A stretch of DNA of 64,000 bases, from positions 176,777 through 240,776 of the forward strand of contig NZ_BMRA01000012.1 of assembly GCF_014648395.1 (NCBI RefSeq). The letters run 5' to 3'. Position numbers and translations under genes: made by a program. Below are positions 24,983 through 33,397 of this stretch, one piece after another. Positions within the stretch are counted from its first letter, which is position 1. Each line of letters opens with the position of its first letter. This DNA is from Micromonospora fulviviridis. GTDB taxonomy: Bacteria > Actinomycetota > Actinomycetes > Mycobacteriales > Micromonosporaceae. The notes beneath the pieces are model-generated. The model had not been told where the DNA came from. It saw only the letters and a program-made list of their open reading frames with translations, and made no database searches.

Positions 24983-26242
24983 TCAGCCCCGCTCCGCCGT
25001 CCCGGCGGCCGGGGCGGCGGCATGCGGGGTGGCCGGTGCCGGCGCGGCCTCCTCCAAGCCGGCGGCAGGCGGGCCCTCCGATGCAGCGGGACGCGGGCCG
25101 CCGCGCAGCGCCCAGACGGCCAGCTGGATCACCCGGTGGTCGACCAGTTCCAGCAGGCCGGCGCCGGCCAGGACCGCGAGCGTGCCGGGGCCGAAGGTGA
25201 GCGTGTTCACGGTGGCGGACACCCGCCCGACCAGCGCGTTCGGCGTCTCCCGCTGCACCGCGGTCCAGACGGTGATCAGCACCAGCGGCGCACCGACCCC
25301 GACCGCCAGGGTGCCGGCGACCACCGGCACGAGGCCGGGCGCGGCCCGCAGTGCCAGGCCGACGGCCAGGAGCGCGGCCGCCACGGCGGTCACCCGCCGG
25401 TCGCCGAGCCGGCGCAACAGGGCGCCGGCGGCCAGACCACCGACCAGTGACCCGACGCCCTGCACCGTGCCGAGCACCCCGTTGAACTCCGGCGGCCGGT
25501 GCAGGCCGTCGTCCACCACGGCGTACGCGAGGGCGCCGTTGATCCCGATCAGCAGCATGGCGGCCCCCGTGCAGGCAACCAGGTGCCGGAGCAGGGCGTG
25601 CCGGCGCAGGTGCCCGAGTCCCTCGGCGAGCTGGCGGGTCCAGGGCTCGGGCGGGGGCGGGGGCGCCTCGCGGACCCGGATCAGGGTGAGCAGCAGTGCG
25701 GCGAGGGCGAAGGTGGCGGCGTCGAGGAGCACCACGGGGTGCCCGCCGTACGCGGCGAAGAGGCCGGCGCCGGCCAGCGGGGCGACCAGCTTCATGCCCT
25801 CGTTGACCGTCATCCGCAGCCCGTTGAAGTCACCGAGCAACTCGCCGGGGACCACGGCCGGCACCAGCGCCGCCTCGGCCGAGTCGATGAGCACGAAGCT
25901 GACCCCGTACGCGACCATCACCGCGAAGATCAGCCAGACCCGGGCGGCGGTGTCGACCAGCAGCAGCACCGGCAGCAGGGCGGCCATGGCCAGGTGCAGG
26001 GCGATCAGCAGCGGCCGGCGGCGGAACCGGTCGGCCAGCACCCCGATCAGCGGGGCGACCAGGGTGGGCCCCCAGGTGCCCAGGGTGACGAGGCCGGCCA
26101 GGCTGCTCGACCCGGTGAGGTCCTTCACCCAGATCCCGGCCACGAGGAGCATGGCCGCCGTGCCGAAGCCGGACACCAGCACCCCGGCCAGGTAGCGCCC
26201 GGCGTCGCGGTTGCCCAGCACCCTCGTCGTACCCCAGCTCAT
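24983..26242 (-). CDS. MFS transporter (efflux type)
   Basis: A 419-aa major-facilitator protein with about 12 helices. 'LIGVLADRFRRRPLLIALHL' is motif A, and 'GRVSATVNTLTFGP' is typical of the MFS_3/enterobactin-exporter-like group. The C-terminal 45 residues are an Ala/Pro-rich hydrophilic tail. The ATG at 26242 has GGGAGGT before it. It is divergent from an ArsR-family gene, with a perfect palindrome between them, so it is probably induced by the compound it exports. The substrate cannot be read. Confidence 0.88.
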   Translation of the reverse strand: MSWGTTRVLGNRDAGRYLAGVLVSGFGTAAMLLVAGIWVKDLTGSSSLAGLVTLGTWGPTLVAPLIGVLADRFRRRPLLIALHLAMAALLPVLLLVDTAARVWLIFAVMVAYGVSFVLIDSAEAALVPAVVPGELLGDFNGLRMTVNEGMKLVAPLAGAGLFAAYGGHPVVLLDAATFALAALLLTLIRVREAPPPPPEPWTRQLAEGLGHLRRHALLRHLVACTGAAMLLIGINGALAYAVVDDGLHRPPEFNGVLGTVQGVGSLVGGLAAGALLRRLGDRRVTAVAAALLAVGLALRAAPGLVPVVAGTLAVGVGAPLVLITVWTAVQRETPNALVGRVSATVNTLTFGPGTLAVLAGAGLLELVDHRVIQLAVWALRGGPRPAASEGPPAAGLEEAAPAPATPHAAAPAAGTAERG

Positions 26243-26280
26243 GGCACCTCCCCCGTGCGGTGCGATTCTGTCCACACCCG

Positions 26281-26304
26281 ACCCCCAAGTCAATGCTTGG
26301 GGGT
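26281..26304. promoter_or_regulatory. Perfect palindromic operator ACCCCCAAG-N6-CTTGGGGGT
   Basis: Two 9-bp arms in perfect inverted repeat with a 6-bp spacer lie in the 87-bp gap between the MFS gene and the ArsR-type gene. The position suits repression of both divergent promoters. A TACGGT -10-like hexamer for the regulator lies at 26321-26326. Confidence 0.7.
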
Positions 26305-26329
26305 GGATGCGGCGGGCGGGTACGGTTCA

Positions 26330-26863
26330 ATGGCGGCCGTGAGCACCACCGACCCGCGCCTGCGCGCGCTGGCCCATCCGGTACGACTGCGCATGCTCTC
26401 GCTGCTGTGGAGCGCGCCGCTCTCGGCCGCCGCGCTCGCCCGGGAGCTGGCCATCTCCCACGCCCTCGCCAGCCAGCACCTGCGCCGGCTGGACGCCGCC
26501 GGCCTGGTCGAGCTGGCCGACGTGCGCGCCCGGCGCGGCGGCCGGGAACGCCGCTACCGGGCGGTACGCGGACCCTGGCTCACCGAGCAGCAGGAGGGGC
26601 AGCCACTGCTCGCCGAGTCGCTCGCCCGCAACCTCCTCGACCGGGTGGCCGGGCGCGCCCCGGGGACGGCCGGCGTCACCACCGACGCGGAGCTGTGGGT
26701 CTCCCCCGACGCCTGGGCGGCGGCGCGCCGGCGGCTGCACGCGATCATGACGGAGCTGCACGACGCCGCCCAGCCGCCGCACGCGCCCGGTACGGTCCGG
26801 GTGGGCGCCACCCTCATGGCCTTCGAGATGACCGACCCGCCACCGGCCGCCGAGGAGGACTGA
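26330..26863 (+). CDS. ArsR-family transcription regulator
   Basis: A 177-aa winged-helix regulator. The N-terminal DNA-binding part is clear: 'LRALAHPVRLRMLSLLW', then the helix-turn-helix 'AAALARELAISHALASQHLRRLDAAGLVEL' (about residues 32-62) and a basic wing 'RGGRERRYRA'. No ArsR metal motif (CxC) is present, so it should sense something other than arsenite-type metals. The C-terminal 90 residues probably form the dimer and ligand part. The start may be ATG 26330 or GTG 26339. It probably represses the divergent MFS gene through the palindrome at 26281-26304. Confidence 0.88.
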   Translation: MAAVSTTDPRLRALAHPVRLRMLSLLWSAPLSAAALARELAISHALASQHLRRLDAAGLVELADVRARRGGRERRYRAVRGPWLTEQQEGQPLLAESLARNLLDRVAGRAPGTAGVTTDAELWVSPDAWAAARRRLHAIMTELHDAAQPPHAPGTVRVGATLMAFEMTDPPPAAEED

Positions 26864-26916
26864 CCAGCCGTCGTACACATGTTCCATCCACAGCCTGTGG
26901 ACGCCGAGGGGAGCGG

Positions 26917-27531
26917 ATGAGTTACCAGCTCAGCGCGGTGGTCGCCGACATCGAACTGCTCCGCGAGCAGACCGCCGGCCTGGACCACGCGGTGCTCGCG
27001 GCGCTCCGCCAGGACTTCGCGCTGCTGCCGGTCACCTCGCAGCTCGTCGAGGAGCTGACCGGCCGGCTGCCGGACTTCGCCACCGGGGAGCCCTCGGCGG
27101 AGCAGCCGTTCCAGCTCGTCCTCTCGCCCGCCCTGAGCCAGTTGCTGGCCCGCTGGTCCCGGCGGGGGCCGGTGGCGTACCTGGAGGCGGAGTTCGCCGG
27201 CGGGCTGGGCCACCAGGCCGCGGCGGTCTGGCTGGGCGGCGAGCCGAGCTGGGGGCCCTGCTTCGACGACCGGCTGGACCGGCCGCGCGCCGAGTGGCCG
27301 ATCAACGCGGCGCTCGCCCGCCTCGGCGCCGAGCCGGGGCCGTGGATCGACCCGTTCGCCGAACTGGGCCTGCACCTGGAGCGCGACACGGCCGGCTGGC
27401 TGGCGCACGGGCGGCGCGGACTTTCCGCGGACTACTGGGACGAGCTGGCCGAGGAGTGGGAACTGCGGCAATCCGACCAGCACCAGCAACCTCATCGCTC
27501 CGGTCCCGTTGGGGACTGGGGGATTGCATGA
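26917..27531 (+). CDS. Conserved-looking hypothetical protein
   Basis: A 204-aa soluble protein I do not recognise. It is mixed alpha/beta, acidic, and rich in Trp and Leu. Segments such as 'GPVAYLEAEFAGGLGHQAAAVWLGG' and 'WPINAALARLGAEPG' look like an ordered fold, while the last 20 residues are polar. There is no signal peptide and no known catalytic motif. The ATG has GAGGGGAG before it. Its stop overlaps the start of the next gene as ATGA, so the two are translated together. It may be in one unit with the ArsR gene 53 bp upstream. Confidence 0.72.
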   Translation: MSYQLSAVVADIELLREQTAGLDHAVLAALRQDFALLPVTSQLVEELTGRLPDFATGEPSAEQPFQLVLSPALSQLLARWSRRGPVAYLEAEFAGGLGHQAAAVWLGGEPSWGPCFDDRLDRPRAEWPINAALARLGAEPGPWIDPFAELGLHLERDTAGWLAHGRRGLSADYWDELAEEWELRQSDQHQQPHRSGPVGDWGIA

Positions 27532-28058
27532 GATTGCGACAATTCGGATTCATCGCCGCGCTGATGGCGGCCGCCTCGATCGCCGGCAGCGGCGTCCGTC
27601 CACAGGGGCCGGACGTGCCGGCCCGGCCGGTCGGAGCGGCCGAGGTGGTCAGCCTCGACGGGCTGGACAACGCCGAGTTCGGCGCCACCGAGGACGACCT
27701 GACCCGGCGCGGCGTCCTGCGCACCGACGAGGACGCGTGCGGGCCCACGCTGGCCGGCCACGGCTCGGTCAGCCCGATCTTCGTCGACGACCGGCTCGTC
27801 CTGCTCTGGCTCGACGACCCGATGAGCACGCCCGAGGGGATCACCGTCGGCACGCCGGTCGACGCGGTGCACGACGCGTACCCGTCGGTGGTGGACCTCG
27901 ACGCTCCACAGGAGATGCACCGGTTCGACGGCCTGCTGGCCCGCAGCGGCGACCGCGCGTACCTCTTCCTGCACGACGGCAGCACGGTCCGAAAGATCAT
28001 CGCCGGGTACGCGGACTGGGCCCGCCGCCTCTTCGACGAGGGCTACGGCCCCTGCTGA
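27528..28058 (+). CDS. Secreted hypothetical protein
   Basis: A 176-aa protein with an N-terminal hydrophobic signal (residues 5-22, 'FGFIAALMAAASIAGSG'), probably exported. The mature part has a repeated 'I-G-x-p-x-D-x-V' flavour ('GITVGTPVDAVHDAYPSV') that resembles small extracellular beta proteins of actinobacteria. Two cysteines (one in 'EDACGP', one at the C-terminus) may pair. No family assigned. It overlaps the preceding gene by 4 bp (ATGA) and is followed 60 bp later by the NACHT gene. Confidence 0.72.
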   Translation: MRLRQFGFIAALMAAASIAGSGVRPQGPDVPARPVGAAEVVSLDGLDNAEFGATEDDLTRRGVLRTDEDACGPTLAGHGSVSPIFVDDRLVLLWLDDPMSTPEGITVGTPVDAVHDAYPSVVDLDAPQEMHRFDGLLARSGDRAYLFLHDGSTVRKIIAGYADWARRLFDEGYGPC

Positions 28059-28117
28059 CCCGTCCGCCCGCCGGACGTGGGTTGTGCGGCCGCCCGGTGG
28101 GACGGTAGAGACGACGC

Positions 28118-30268
28118 ATGCGTCGGGTGGTCATGGTCGGCCTTTCGGTGATCGTCGTGGCCCTGCTGGGCGTGGCCACGAACGTCGCCACCGGGGCGCT
28201 GCCCGGGCGCTGGTCCCCGTACCTCTGGCTGGCCTGGCCGTTGGTGCTGCTGCTGGTGACGGTCCTGGTGGTCATCGAGGTGCAGCGCGGCCGGGAGCCG
28301 CGGGGGATCGGAACGGCCGGCGCCGCGCGGGCCCGGAAGGTGCTGCTGGAGCGGGTCCGCCGCTACTGGGTGACCAGCGTCCTGGACCGGTCCCTGTACC
28401 AGGAGGCGCGGATCGAGCTGGGCATCGCCGCGACCGCCGACGACCGCCGGCACCCGTGGAGCCTGCGGGCCAGCCACCGGGACGGCCTCACCGGCTCGCT
28501 GGACGACCGGACCTCGATGTCGGCCCTGTTCGACCAGCTCGACCAGGCGGTGGTCATCGTCGGCGCCCCCGGCGCCGGCAAGACGACCACCCTGCTGGAA
28601 CTCGCCCGGGACCTGCTCGATCGCGCCGACCACGACCCGGACGCACCGATCCCCGCCGTTTTCAACCTCTCCTCCTGGGCCACCCTCCGCCGGCCCCTCG
28701 ACCAGTGGCTCGTCGAGCAGCTCACCGAGCGGTACGGCATACCCGCCGAACAGGCGGCCGGCTGGGTGGCCGCGGGAGAGATCCTGCCGTTGCTGGACGG
28801 CCTGGACGAGGTGGCCGAGCCGCACCGCGACGCCTGCGCCGAGGCGATCGCCGCGTTCCACGGCCGGCAGCCGCTCACCCCGATCGCCGTCTGCTGCCGG
28901 CAGGCGGAGTACGCCCGGCTCCGGTCGGAACTGCCCCTCTACGGCACCGTCGCCATCCAGCCACTGGACCGGTCGCAGATCGCGCGGTACCTCGACCGGC
29001 CGGGGCTGGGCGGCCTGCGGGACGCGCTCGAGGCCGACCCCGAGCTGTGGCAGCTCGCCGACTCGCCGCTGATGCTCAGCATCATGGCGCTGGCGTACGC
29101 CGACCCCGCCGACGCCGGACCCGGCCCGGCCCCGGCCGGCTCCGACCGCGAGCGCCTCTTCACCCGGTACGTCGACGTCATGCTGCGCCGCCGGCCGCAC
29201 CCCCGGTACCGGCCCGAGCGGACGGCCCGCCACCTCGCCACCCTCGCCCAGGTGCTGAGCCTGCGCGAGCAGACGGTCTTCGTGCTGGACATGATCGACG
29301 AGTCGTGGTCGGCCCGGCACTCGGCCGCGCTGTGGACCTCGACGGCGGTCACCCGGCTGCTCAGCTGCACCGCACTCGCCGCGCTGCTCGGCGCGGCGGG
29401 CTGGGCGCTGGGCTCGGTGACCGGCCTGGTGGTCGCCGGTGGGCTGGTGGCGCTGGCCGTGCTCATGTACGCGGCCAACTACGACGACCTGTTCGACCTC
29501 ACCTGGGCCATCCGCGACCGCGACGACCGGCGCCCGGAGAGCTGGGTGGTCGCCTGGACCATGGGGCTCGCGGAGCTGGAGCGGTTCATCCAGGTCTCGG
29601 CGCTCGTCGCCGGCGCGGCCGTCGGCGGGCTCACCGGCTGGCTCGCACCCGGCGGCCCGAGCTGGACCGCCGGCCTCGGCTACGGCGCCGGATTCTTCCT
29701 CGCCACGGTGGTCACCCTGGTCGCCCTCGACAGCGCCCAGGTGCTGCTCTACTTCCGGCCGCCGCCGCCCCGCACCGGCCGCCGCGAGCTGCCGAGCCCG
29801 TTGCTGCGGCAGCGGCTGACCGTGATGGCCGGCAACCTCGTCGCGCTGGGGCTGGGCGTCGCTGCGCTCGGCTTCGCGCCGGTCGCACTGGCCCGGGGCG
29901 CGGCCGAGGCGCTCCGCTTCGCCGTGCTGCTCGGCGGCGGCACGAGCCTCCTGCTGTTCAGCGTCGTCGCGTTCTCCCCGATGATCGAGCAGGCCCTGGT
30001 CCGGCGGCGGCTCGCCCGGGCGGACCTGGTGCCGTACCCGCTGCTGCCGTTCCTCGACCACGCGGTGCAGTGCCTCTTCCTGCGCCAGGTCGGCGACGGC
30101 TACATCTTCGTGCACCGGGAGCTGCTCGACCACTTCGCCGAGCGCGCCGATGCCGACATGCCGCTGCTGCGGTTCCGGGCCGCCGCCGCCCAGGCCCGGA
30201 CGGAGCAGACACGACGAAGCCGCCGGGATGTGCCGGGCGCTTCGACGGTTGGCGGCGGCGGAGTGTGA
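28118..30268 (+). CDS. Membrane-embedded NACHT-type STAND NTPase
   Basis: A 716-aa protein. Two N-terminal membrane helices (about residues 4-25 and 35-54) precede a NACHT-type NTPase. Walker A GAPGAGKTTT is at 149-158, and Walker B 'LLPLLDGLDEV' is near 223-233. The later 'ARYLDRPGL...ELWQLADSPLMLSIMA' segment is typical of NACHT proteins. Several further helices lie in about 405-620, and a soluble tail with 'DGYIFVHRELLDHFAER' ends the NTPase fold. No TIR, nuclease or protease effector is visible; the membrane part itself may be the output. Bacterial NACHT proteins are known in phage defence, but this architecture is also widespread without known function. The ATG follows a short gap after the secreted protein. 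Confidence 0.85.
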   Translation: MRRVVMVGLSVIVVALLGVATNVATGALPGRWSPYLWLAWPLVLLLVTVLVVIEVQRGREPRGIGTAGAARARKVLLERVRRYWVTSVLDRSLYQEARIELGIAATADDRRHPWSLRASHRDGLTGSLDDRTSMSALFDQLDQAVVIVGAPGAGKTTTLLELARDLLDRADHDPDAPIPAVFNLSSWATLRRPLDQWLVEQLTERYGIPAEQAAGWVAAGEILPLLDGLDEVAEPHRDACAEAIAAFHGRQPLTPIAVCCRQAEYARLRSELPLYGTVAIQPLDRSQIARYLDRPGLGGLRDALEADPELWQLADSPLMLSIMALAYADPADAGPGPAPAGSDRERLFTRYVDVMLRRRPHPRYRPERTARHLATLAQVLSLREQTVFVLDMIDESWSARHSAALWTSTAVTRLLSCTALAALLGAAGWALGSVTGLVVAGGLVALAVLMYAANYDDLFDLTWAIRDRDDRRPESWVVAWTMGLAELERFIQVSALVAGAAVGGLTGWLAPGGPSWTAGLGYGAGFFLATVVTLVALDSAQVLLYFRPPPPRTGRRELPSPLLRQRLTVMAGNLVALGLGVAALGFAPVALARGAAEALRFAVLLGGGTSLLLFSVVAFSPMIEQALVRRRLARADLVPYPLLPFLDHAVQCLFLRQVGDGYIFVHRELLDHFAERADADMPLLRFRAAAAQARTEQTRRSRRDVPGASTVGGGGV

Positions 30269-30293
30269 ACCCGCGGCCGAGGCAACCCGTTCG

Positions 30294-30299
30294 TACAAT
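30294..30299 (+). promoter_or_regulatory. Consensus -10 TACAAT before the HD-domain gene
   Basis: TACAAT is an almost ideal -10, and the ATG follows 6 nt after it with no ribosome site, as expected for a leaderless mRNA. It separates the HD gene from the NACHT operon. Confidence 0.6.
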
Positions 30300-30305
30300 C
30301 CGCCT

Positions 30306-30908
30306 ATGCCCGAGTCTTCCGGTTTGCCGGAGCTTCTCCGTACCGCTGAGGGGACGGCGGCGCTCTCCGTGGCCACCCGCTACTGCTCGCCCGCGCTGCT
30401 CAATCACTCCATCCGGTCATACGTGTGGGGGGTGACGTACGCCCGCGCACACCGGATCGCCTTCGACGACGAGCTGTACTACGTCTCGGCCCTCCTGCAC
30501 GACGCCGGGCTCACCGAGCCGTTCGACAGTCATTCGCTTCCGTTCGAGGAGGCCGGCGGGCAGCTGGCGTGGGTGTTCGGAGTCGCCGCCGGCTGGCCCG
30601 AGGCCCGCGCGGCCCGGGCGGAACACATCGTCGTCACGCACATGCGCGCCGACGTGTCCGCCGCCGACGACGCCGAGTCCCACCTGCTGCAGGTCGCGAC
30701 GGCCTGGGACGTGGCCGGACGACGTCCTGAGGAGTTCCCCGAGCCCCTGCGGAAAAGCGTGCTCGACCGGTACCCCCGGCTCGACTTCGCCACGGAGTTC
30801 CTGGCCTCGTTCGAGGACCAGGCGGAACGCAAGCCGTCCAGCACGGCGGCACAGTCGATCGGATCCGGCGGGCGCAGCAGGCTCCTCGCCCATCCGCTCG
30901 ACGCCTAG
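30306..30908 (+). CDS. HD-domain phosphohydrolase-like protein
   Basis: A 200-aa HD-superfamily protein. His34 in 'NHSIRSYVWG' and the doublet His65-Asp66 in 'ALLHDAG' are the metal ligands, and 'FEEAGGQLAWVFG' with 'HIVVTHM' supplies further His residues. The pattern is close to the cyanamide-hydratase/HD group, but the substrate is unknown. The C-terminal 25 residues are polar and probably disordered. A leaderless promoter lies directly before the ATG. It is the last chromosomal gene before the island. Confidence 0.85.
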   Translation: MPESSGLPELLRTAEGTAALSVATRYCSPALLNHSIRSYVWGVTYARAHRIAFDDELYYVSALLHDAGLTEPFDSHSLPFEEAGGQLAWVFGVAAGWPEARAARAEHIVVTHMRADVSAADDAESHLLQVATAWDVAGRRPEEFPEPLRKSVLDRYPRLDFATEFLASFEDQAERKPSSTAAQSIGSGGRSRLLAHPLDA

Positions 30909-30990
30909 TCGTCCCGGCTCCGCACGACGACAGCGGCGGGTGAACCGGCTCACCCGAGCCCGGTCCGGCCCTCGGTACGCCGGAAAGCGG

Positions 30991-31027
30991 AACGCCCGAT
31001 CGATCCGTGACGGATCGACCAGGCGTT
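30991..31027 (-). terminator. Displaced tRNA-Ser terminator copy
   Basis: Outer arms AACGCC/GGCGTT and inner arms CGATCCG/CGGATCG form a hairpin just beyond the tRNA 3' fragment. It is a diverged copy of the hairpin at 35265-35300 and marks the old downstream side of the tRNA gene. Confidence 0.7.
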
Positions 31028-31035
31028 CTCGCATC

Positions 31036-31098
31036 TCACGAGCGGTGGCGGCGGGATTTGAACCCGCGGAGGGCGTAAACCCTCACACGCTTTCGAGG
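31036..31098. repeat. Attachment-site repeat, distal copy (tRNA-Ser 3' remnant)
   Basis: 63 bp identical to 35309-35371. It covers the tRNA from the anticodon loop through the variable arm and T-arm to the 3' end, plus a few flanking bases. It cannot be a tRNA because the 5' half is missing. Confidence 0.9.
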
Positions 31099-31174
31099 TC
31101 TGCGATCATCTATCCGCGATGGTTCCCCACCCCGGCGCTTGGCCGCCCCGCGAACGTCAGCCCCATTTTGTCAG

Positions 31175-32491
31175 CTAGTCACGCTCACTTCGGCCTCGCC
31201 CTCTTCTACCCAAAAAATTGGCCACCCCGCCGTCTAGCGGTAGATCCGATGCGAATAGTAAGGCTATTGCTGCCGCGATTATCGTAGCTTGAACAGCTCC
31301 CGTTCCCGACCCGGCCGGATCCACTGTAGGTAGCTGAGGGTAGAAAAACCCCAATGCCGCCAAACCTATCGCCGGCACGACGCGGCGCACGAATCCGGCT
31401 AGGTGGACTCTCAGATCTCGCTTGACTTGGGCGCTTGCCTCCTGCCAGCCATTCACACATAGAGACTCAACCTCGCTCGTCATCTCTTGTAGGACGCTGT
31501 CGACCTCCCTGGGAGTTGAAGAGTCAAGGAGTTTCCGCTCGTGGTCTCGTAGTCGACAAGCAACGGCCTCCGTTCTGTTGCGGTACAGGGCTTTATCCTC
31601 GAGGCTGCCGCCGAAGCTTCTGACGCAGCGGTCGATGTCTAGAATCATTTCCGATCGGTGGAATCGGATGATCGAGACGATCGCTTTTTTGACCGCCCTC
31701 TTGTGCATACACGACCTGCTTCGGTCGATGTACGTGATTAAGCAGAGGTATGTCTCGACCGCAATATGCAGGGGTGGTGGATATCCGTTAATTCGCCGGC
31801 TCAGCACCTCGACGGGTGATCTGGATCCAGCTATGTAGAACATAAAATCGACCACGAACGCACCAACAACGTACAGCGCGGTAGCTATCGCAAAGGTATG
31901 CACAATAGCCAGCGTCAGAACTCTATCACTTTGCGCGACACTGTCTCTGTTCATAAAGGATTCCAGCAGGGCGTTGCCGTTCCCGCGAATGATCCACCAT
32001 GCGAACAGCGCACTGGCCCCTATCTCTGCAAGCCGGACCAAGAGAGGAGCAAAGGAGAGGGGCGGAATCCGAGCCAGTGCTCCGAATATGAGGGTCAGCA
32101 GCATCCATGACATGATCGCGCCGAACCCGACAGCCACGACCCCTCCGGCGGGAAGTTGCGCATCAACGAATGAGGCGGAGAAGACGGGAATCGCAAGGAG
32201 CAAGGAGATGCTCAGCCCTACGCCAACAACCGATAGAGGAGTCCTGTAGATCCACCTATCATTAATAGCTGAGTGAATCGAAATCCGCCGTAGAGTGAGG
32301 GCCGTCGGCCCCGCAGGGCCGCCGGGCGTGGCGCTATGTTGGGAAACGACGCTGAGCCAAGTGGCATACAGTAGGCGCGCTCGCGGAAGCACCCGGAAAG
32401 CTGGCCAGTGTTTGGTCTGCAACCAGAGATTAATGGCCAACGCCCTGAACTGTTGTTTTGCCTCTTCTCGTAGCGCGCTCATGACCGTCAT
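31175..32491 (-). CDS. Unrecognised polytopic membrane protein of the island
   Basis: A 438-aa protein. A soluble N-terminus of about 80 residues precedes four membrane helices (about 85-107, 116-140, 145-172, 195-225). A long charged cytosolic region (about 230-370, rich in Arg/Glu helices, possibly coiled coil) follows, and then two C-terminal helices (about 380-430). No family or catalytic motif is recognised. The start at 32491 is decided by GGGAGGG 5 nt upstream. Base composition is much lower in GC than the host genes. In such islands, membrane proteins of this shape are sometimes effectors, but nothing here proves it. Confidence 0.75.
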   Translation of the reverse strand: MTVMSALREEAKQQFRALAINLWLQTKHWPAFRVLPRARLLYATWLSVVSQHSATPGGPAGPTALTLRRISIHSAINDRWIYRTPLSVVGVGLSISLLLAIPVFSASFVDAQLPAGGVVAVGFGAIMSWMLLTLIFGALARIPPLSFAPLLVRLAEIGASALFAWWIIRGNGNALLESFMNRDSVAQSDRVLTLAIVHTFAIATALYVVGAFVVDFMFYIAGSRSPVEVLSRRINGYPPPLHIAVETYLCLITYIDRSRSCMHKRAVKKAIVSIIRFHRSEMILDIDRCVRSFGGSLEDKALYRNRTEAVACRLRDHERKLLDSSTPREVDSVLQEMTSEVESLCVNGWQEASAQVKRDLRVHLAGFVRRVVPAIGLAALGFFYPQLPTVDPAGSGTGAVQATIIAAAIALLFASDLPLDGGVANFLGRRGRGRSERD

Positions 32492-32649
32492 TGAGCCCTC
32501 CCTCTGGCGCATACCTCGAGATGTTAGCGCGTCGCGTCAATGGGGAGAGTGACGGTTCATAGCGGTTCCCTGCCTTTTGGTGGCGGGCCCGCGAACGGAT
32601 GAGACGCCAACTGAGACTCCGTGCGCCTTCGTACACGTCACCCGAGACT

Positions 32650-33372
32650 TTACTGACCGGCGTCAGCCTCTATAAGCTGGCGAGCCCTCTCCGACTCAGC
32701 CTCCATTTCACCGAGCAACGTGGACATCAACTCACGCCTTCTGTCGGCGTACTTGGTTGTGAGCTTCTCCATGATGCCGGCAGTTAGGATGATGCGATCA
32801 TCGGCCAGGTCGCGCAATTCTGGCGATAGTGGAGCCCGCTCGGGATGCGCAATGATAACTGTCGCGCCTAGGCCCTGAACGGCTCGGACTGCTTCAGCCA
32901 AGTCTCTATCCCCCGCGATGAGCACGATTACGCCGCAGGACCCTTGTTGAACTAGACGGAGCATGTCCAGGACGATTAGCGTGTCAACGCCCTTCTGCTG
33001 GTAGAGTCGCTCCAGCTTCATTCGACTCATCAGGTCGGCATAATCGACACCCAGTTCGGCGGTCGCAGCCTTAAGTGCTGGCTTGAAATCAAAAGGACGG
33101 GGCTCCAGGTGGCCGAGTCGCAGTTGAAGGCCAGCACACTCCTCCAGCTCGGCGAAACGCTTCTGCTGCTCAGCATATTTCTCACGGTGAGTTTCGGGAT
33201 ATGCCCCGTCGTACCAGTAGCCTCGCAGGAAACCAAGACCAAGTCGCCTTGATACAATGCGGAGCCAGTAGACGAGTTCTTCGCCCTCGACCACGGCCGG
33301 TCTGCCGAGCAAATTCACCGCCGAGCGAGCCAAGAAGCCTGCATCAACCATCCCGATCATTTGAGTCTTCAT
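32650..33372 (-). CDS. NYN-domain (LabA/PIN-like) putative RNase
   Basis: A 240-aa protein of the NYN (Nedd4-BP1/YacP nuclease-like) group. The three acidic clusters are visible: 'GMVDAGFLARS' at the N-terminus, 'QKGVDTLIVLDMLRLV' near residue 135, and 'VIVLIAGDRDLAEAVRAVQGLG' near residue 155. These Asp residues should hold metal for RNA cleavage. The first motif has Ala where many homologues have Asn ('D-G/A-x-N'). The C-terminal 40 residues are a charged helix. The ATG at 33372 has GGAGGGG before it. It is divergent from the 152-aa gene with only 25 bp between the start codons. Confidence 0.82.
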   Translation of the reverse strand: MKTQMIGMVDAGFLARSAVNLLGRPAVVEGEELVYWLRIVSRRLGLGFLRGYWYDGAYPETHREKYAEQQKRFAELEECAGLQLRLGHLEPRPFDFKPALKAATAELGVDYADLMSRMKLERLYQQKGVDTLIVLDMLRLVQQGSCGVIVLIAGDRDLAEAVRAVQGLGATVIIAHPERAPLSPELRDLADDRIILTAGIMEKLTTKYADRRRELMSTLLGEMEAESERARQLIEADAGQ

Positions 33373-33397
33373 GACCCCTCCAAGGAAGGTGTTTCCC

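Noticed and set aside
31043..31098. Second tRNA-Ser gene at 31.0 kb
   Set aside because: Only the 3' part is present; the 5' acceptor strand, D-arm and half of the anticodon arm are missing, so it is an attachment-site remnant.
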